Shown: piece after piece, positions 63,633 to 64,000 of the stretch | Position numbering within the stretch: the first letter of the stretch is position 1 | Layout: every line of letters starts with the position of its first letter | Assembly: GCF_040412425.1 (NCBI RefSeq) | Contig: NC_089766.1 | Span: 20,510,532 to 20,574,531, forward strand | Direction: 5' to 3' | Source: Macrobrachium rosenbergii | Lineage: Eukaryota > Arthropoda > Malacostraca > Decapoda > Palaemonidae | Length of the DNA stretch: 64,000 bases | Position numbers and translations under genes: made by a program | Notes under the pieces: model-generated | Databases searched by the model: none | The model's input: the letters and a program-made list of their open reading frames with translations, nothing else | Told to the model about the DNA's origin: nothing

Positions 63633-64000
63633 AGCCATTAGGAGCATTGTTCCCAAATTTAAATAGGAGTTGCGAGCTGGAGCTAAGTAATGTTAGAGAA
63701 GTTGACCAATCAAGTAGGAAGAATGGATGATGTAAAAAATGCAGATATGGATGCAGTTGGTTAGATGCTATGCAGCAAAGAATCCTGACTTCCAATTACA
63801 GTGAACCATGGAAGTGACACTGCAAGGGGTACCTTGGGGGCCCTGCCGGGTGTACAACTAAGCTGATTAACGAAATTCATCGATTTTCCGTTTCTTGCCA
63901 CGAAAGATTATGGCATGTTGACGTCAGTTGCTGCCTCAATGCATGACTGTCCTTTGCTTTTCGTTTTGTGCTCTACATTGGGTGCTTAGAGGACTAAGTT
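62180..64000. other. No gene seen; small repeats
   Basis: Contains a short (CAGACA)n run at about 62368-62400, poly(T) tracts near 62830 and 62970, and (TTA)n at 63557-63631. No coding region was recognised. Confidence 0.5.
63557..63631. repeat. (TTA)n microsatellite
   Basis: Trinucleotide array of about 25 units. Confidence 0.95.

Overview
The window looks like repeat-dominated intergenic DNA from a decapod crustacean, probably a shrimp. Three things point that way. Very long dinucleotide arrays, (TA)n, (GA)n and (CA)n, make up about 6% of the bases by my own addition of array lengths. Several tRNA-derived or SINE-like repeats resemble ones I associate with decapod genomes. The rest is a dense mix of DNA transposons, LINE pieces, an LTR retrotransposon and foldback elements. 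I found no host protein-coding gene I can support. Most long open frames are (TA)n, (CA)n or (GA)n arrays read as [12 protein letters not shown] or RERERE.

Layout. 104-9821: a 9.7-kb transposon with terminal inverted repeats of about 0.5 kb and a 7-9 bp target duplication. Inside it is a second inverted-repeat pair flanking a broken minus-strand gene with zinc-cluster, PIN/FEN-like and CXC-type regions. 10.7-11.1 kb: Tc1-like transposase remnant. 14.1-14.8 kb: LINE fragment. 14.8-26.0 kb: an imperfect palindrome of about 11 kb whose left arm alone carries a SINE and a 1.9-kb insertion. 26.3-28.3 kb: three copies of one SINE-like repeat. 28.9-30.1 kb: a second, longer LINE pseudogene. 30.9-31.2 kb: tRNA-derived SINE. 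33.4-35.0 kb: a palindrome whose microsatellites are mirrored in both arms. 37.6-38.7 kb: two MITE or foldback elements. 40.4-49.3 kb: a young Ty3/gypsy-class LTR retrotransposon in which integrase lies before reverse transcriptase, the Gmr1-like order. 51.0-55.0 kb: more SINEs. 56.9-59.2 kb: an intact Mutator-like element (MULE) with a FLYWCH/MULE transposase, inserted into the left end of a broken ZBED/hAT element (about 56.9-62.2 kb). 62.2-64.0 kb: nothing recognised.

How the parts relate. The window is best read as layers of insertion: MULE in hAT, LTR element in a (TA)n array, SINE in one palindrome arm, and nested repeat pairs in the 9.7-kb element. Only the MULE transposase is an uninterrupted full-length gene. 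The LTR element is nearly identical between its two LTRs, and its reading-frame breaks lie at homopolymers or GA runs, so some may be sequencing errors. Functions below come from motifs read by eye; no database search was possible.
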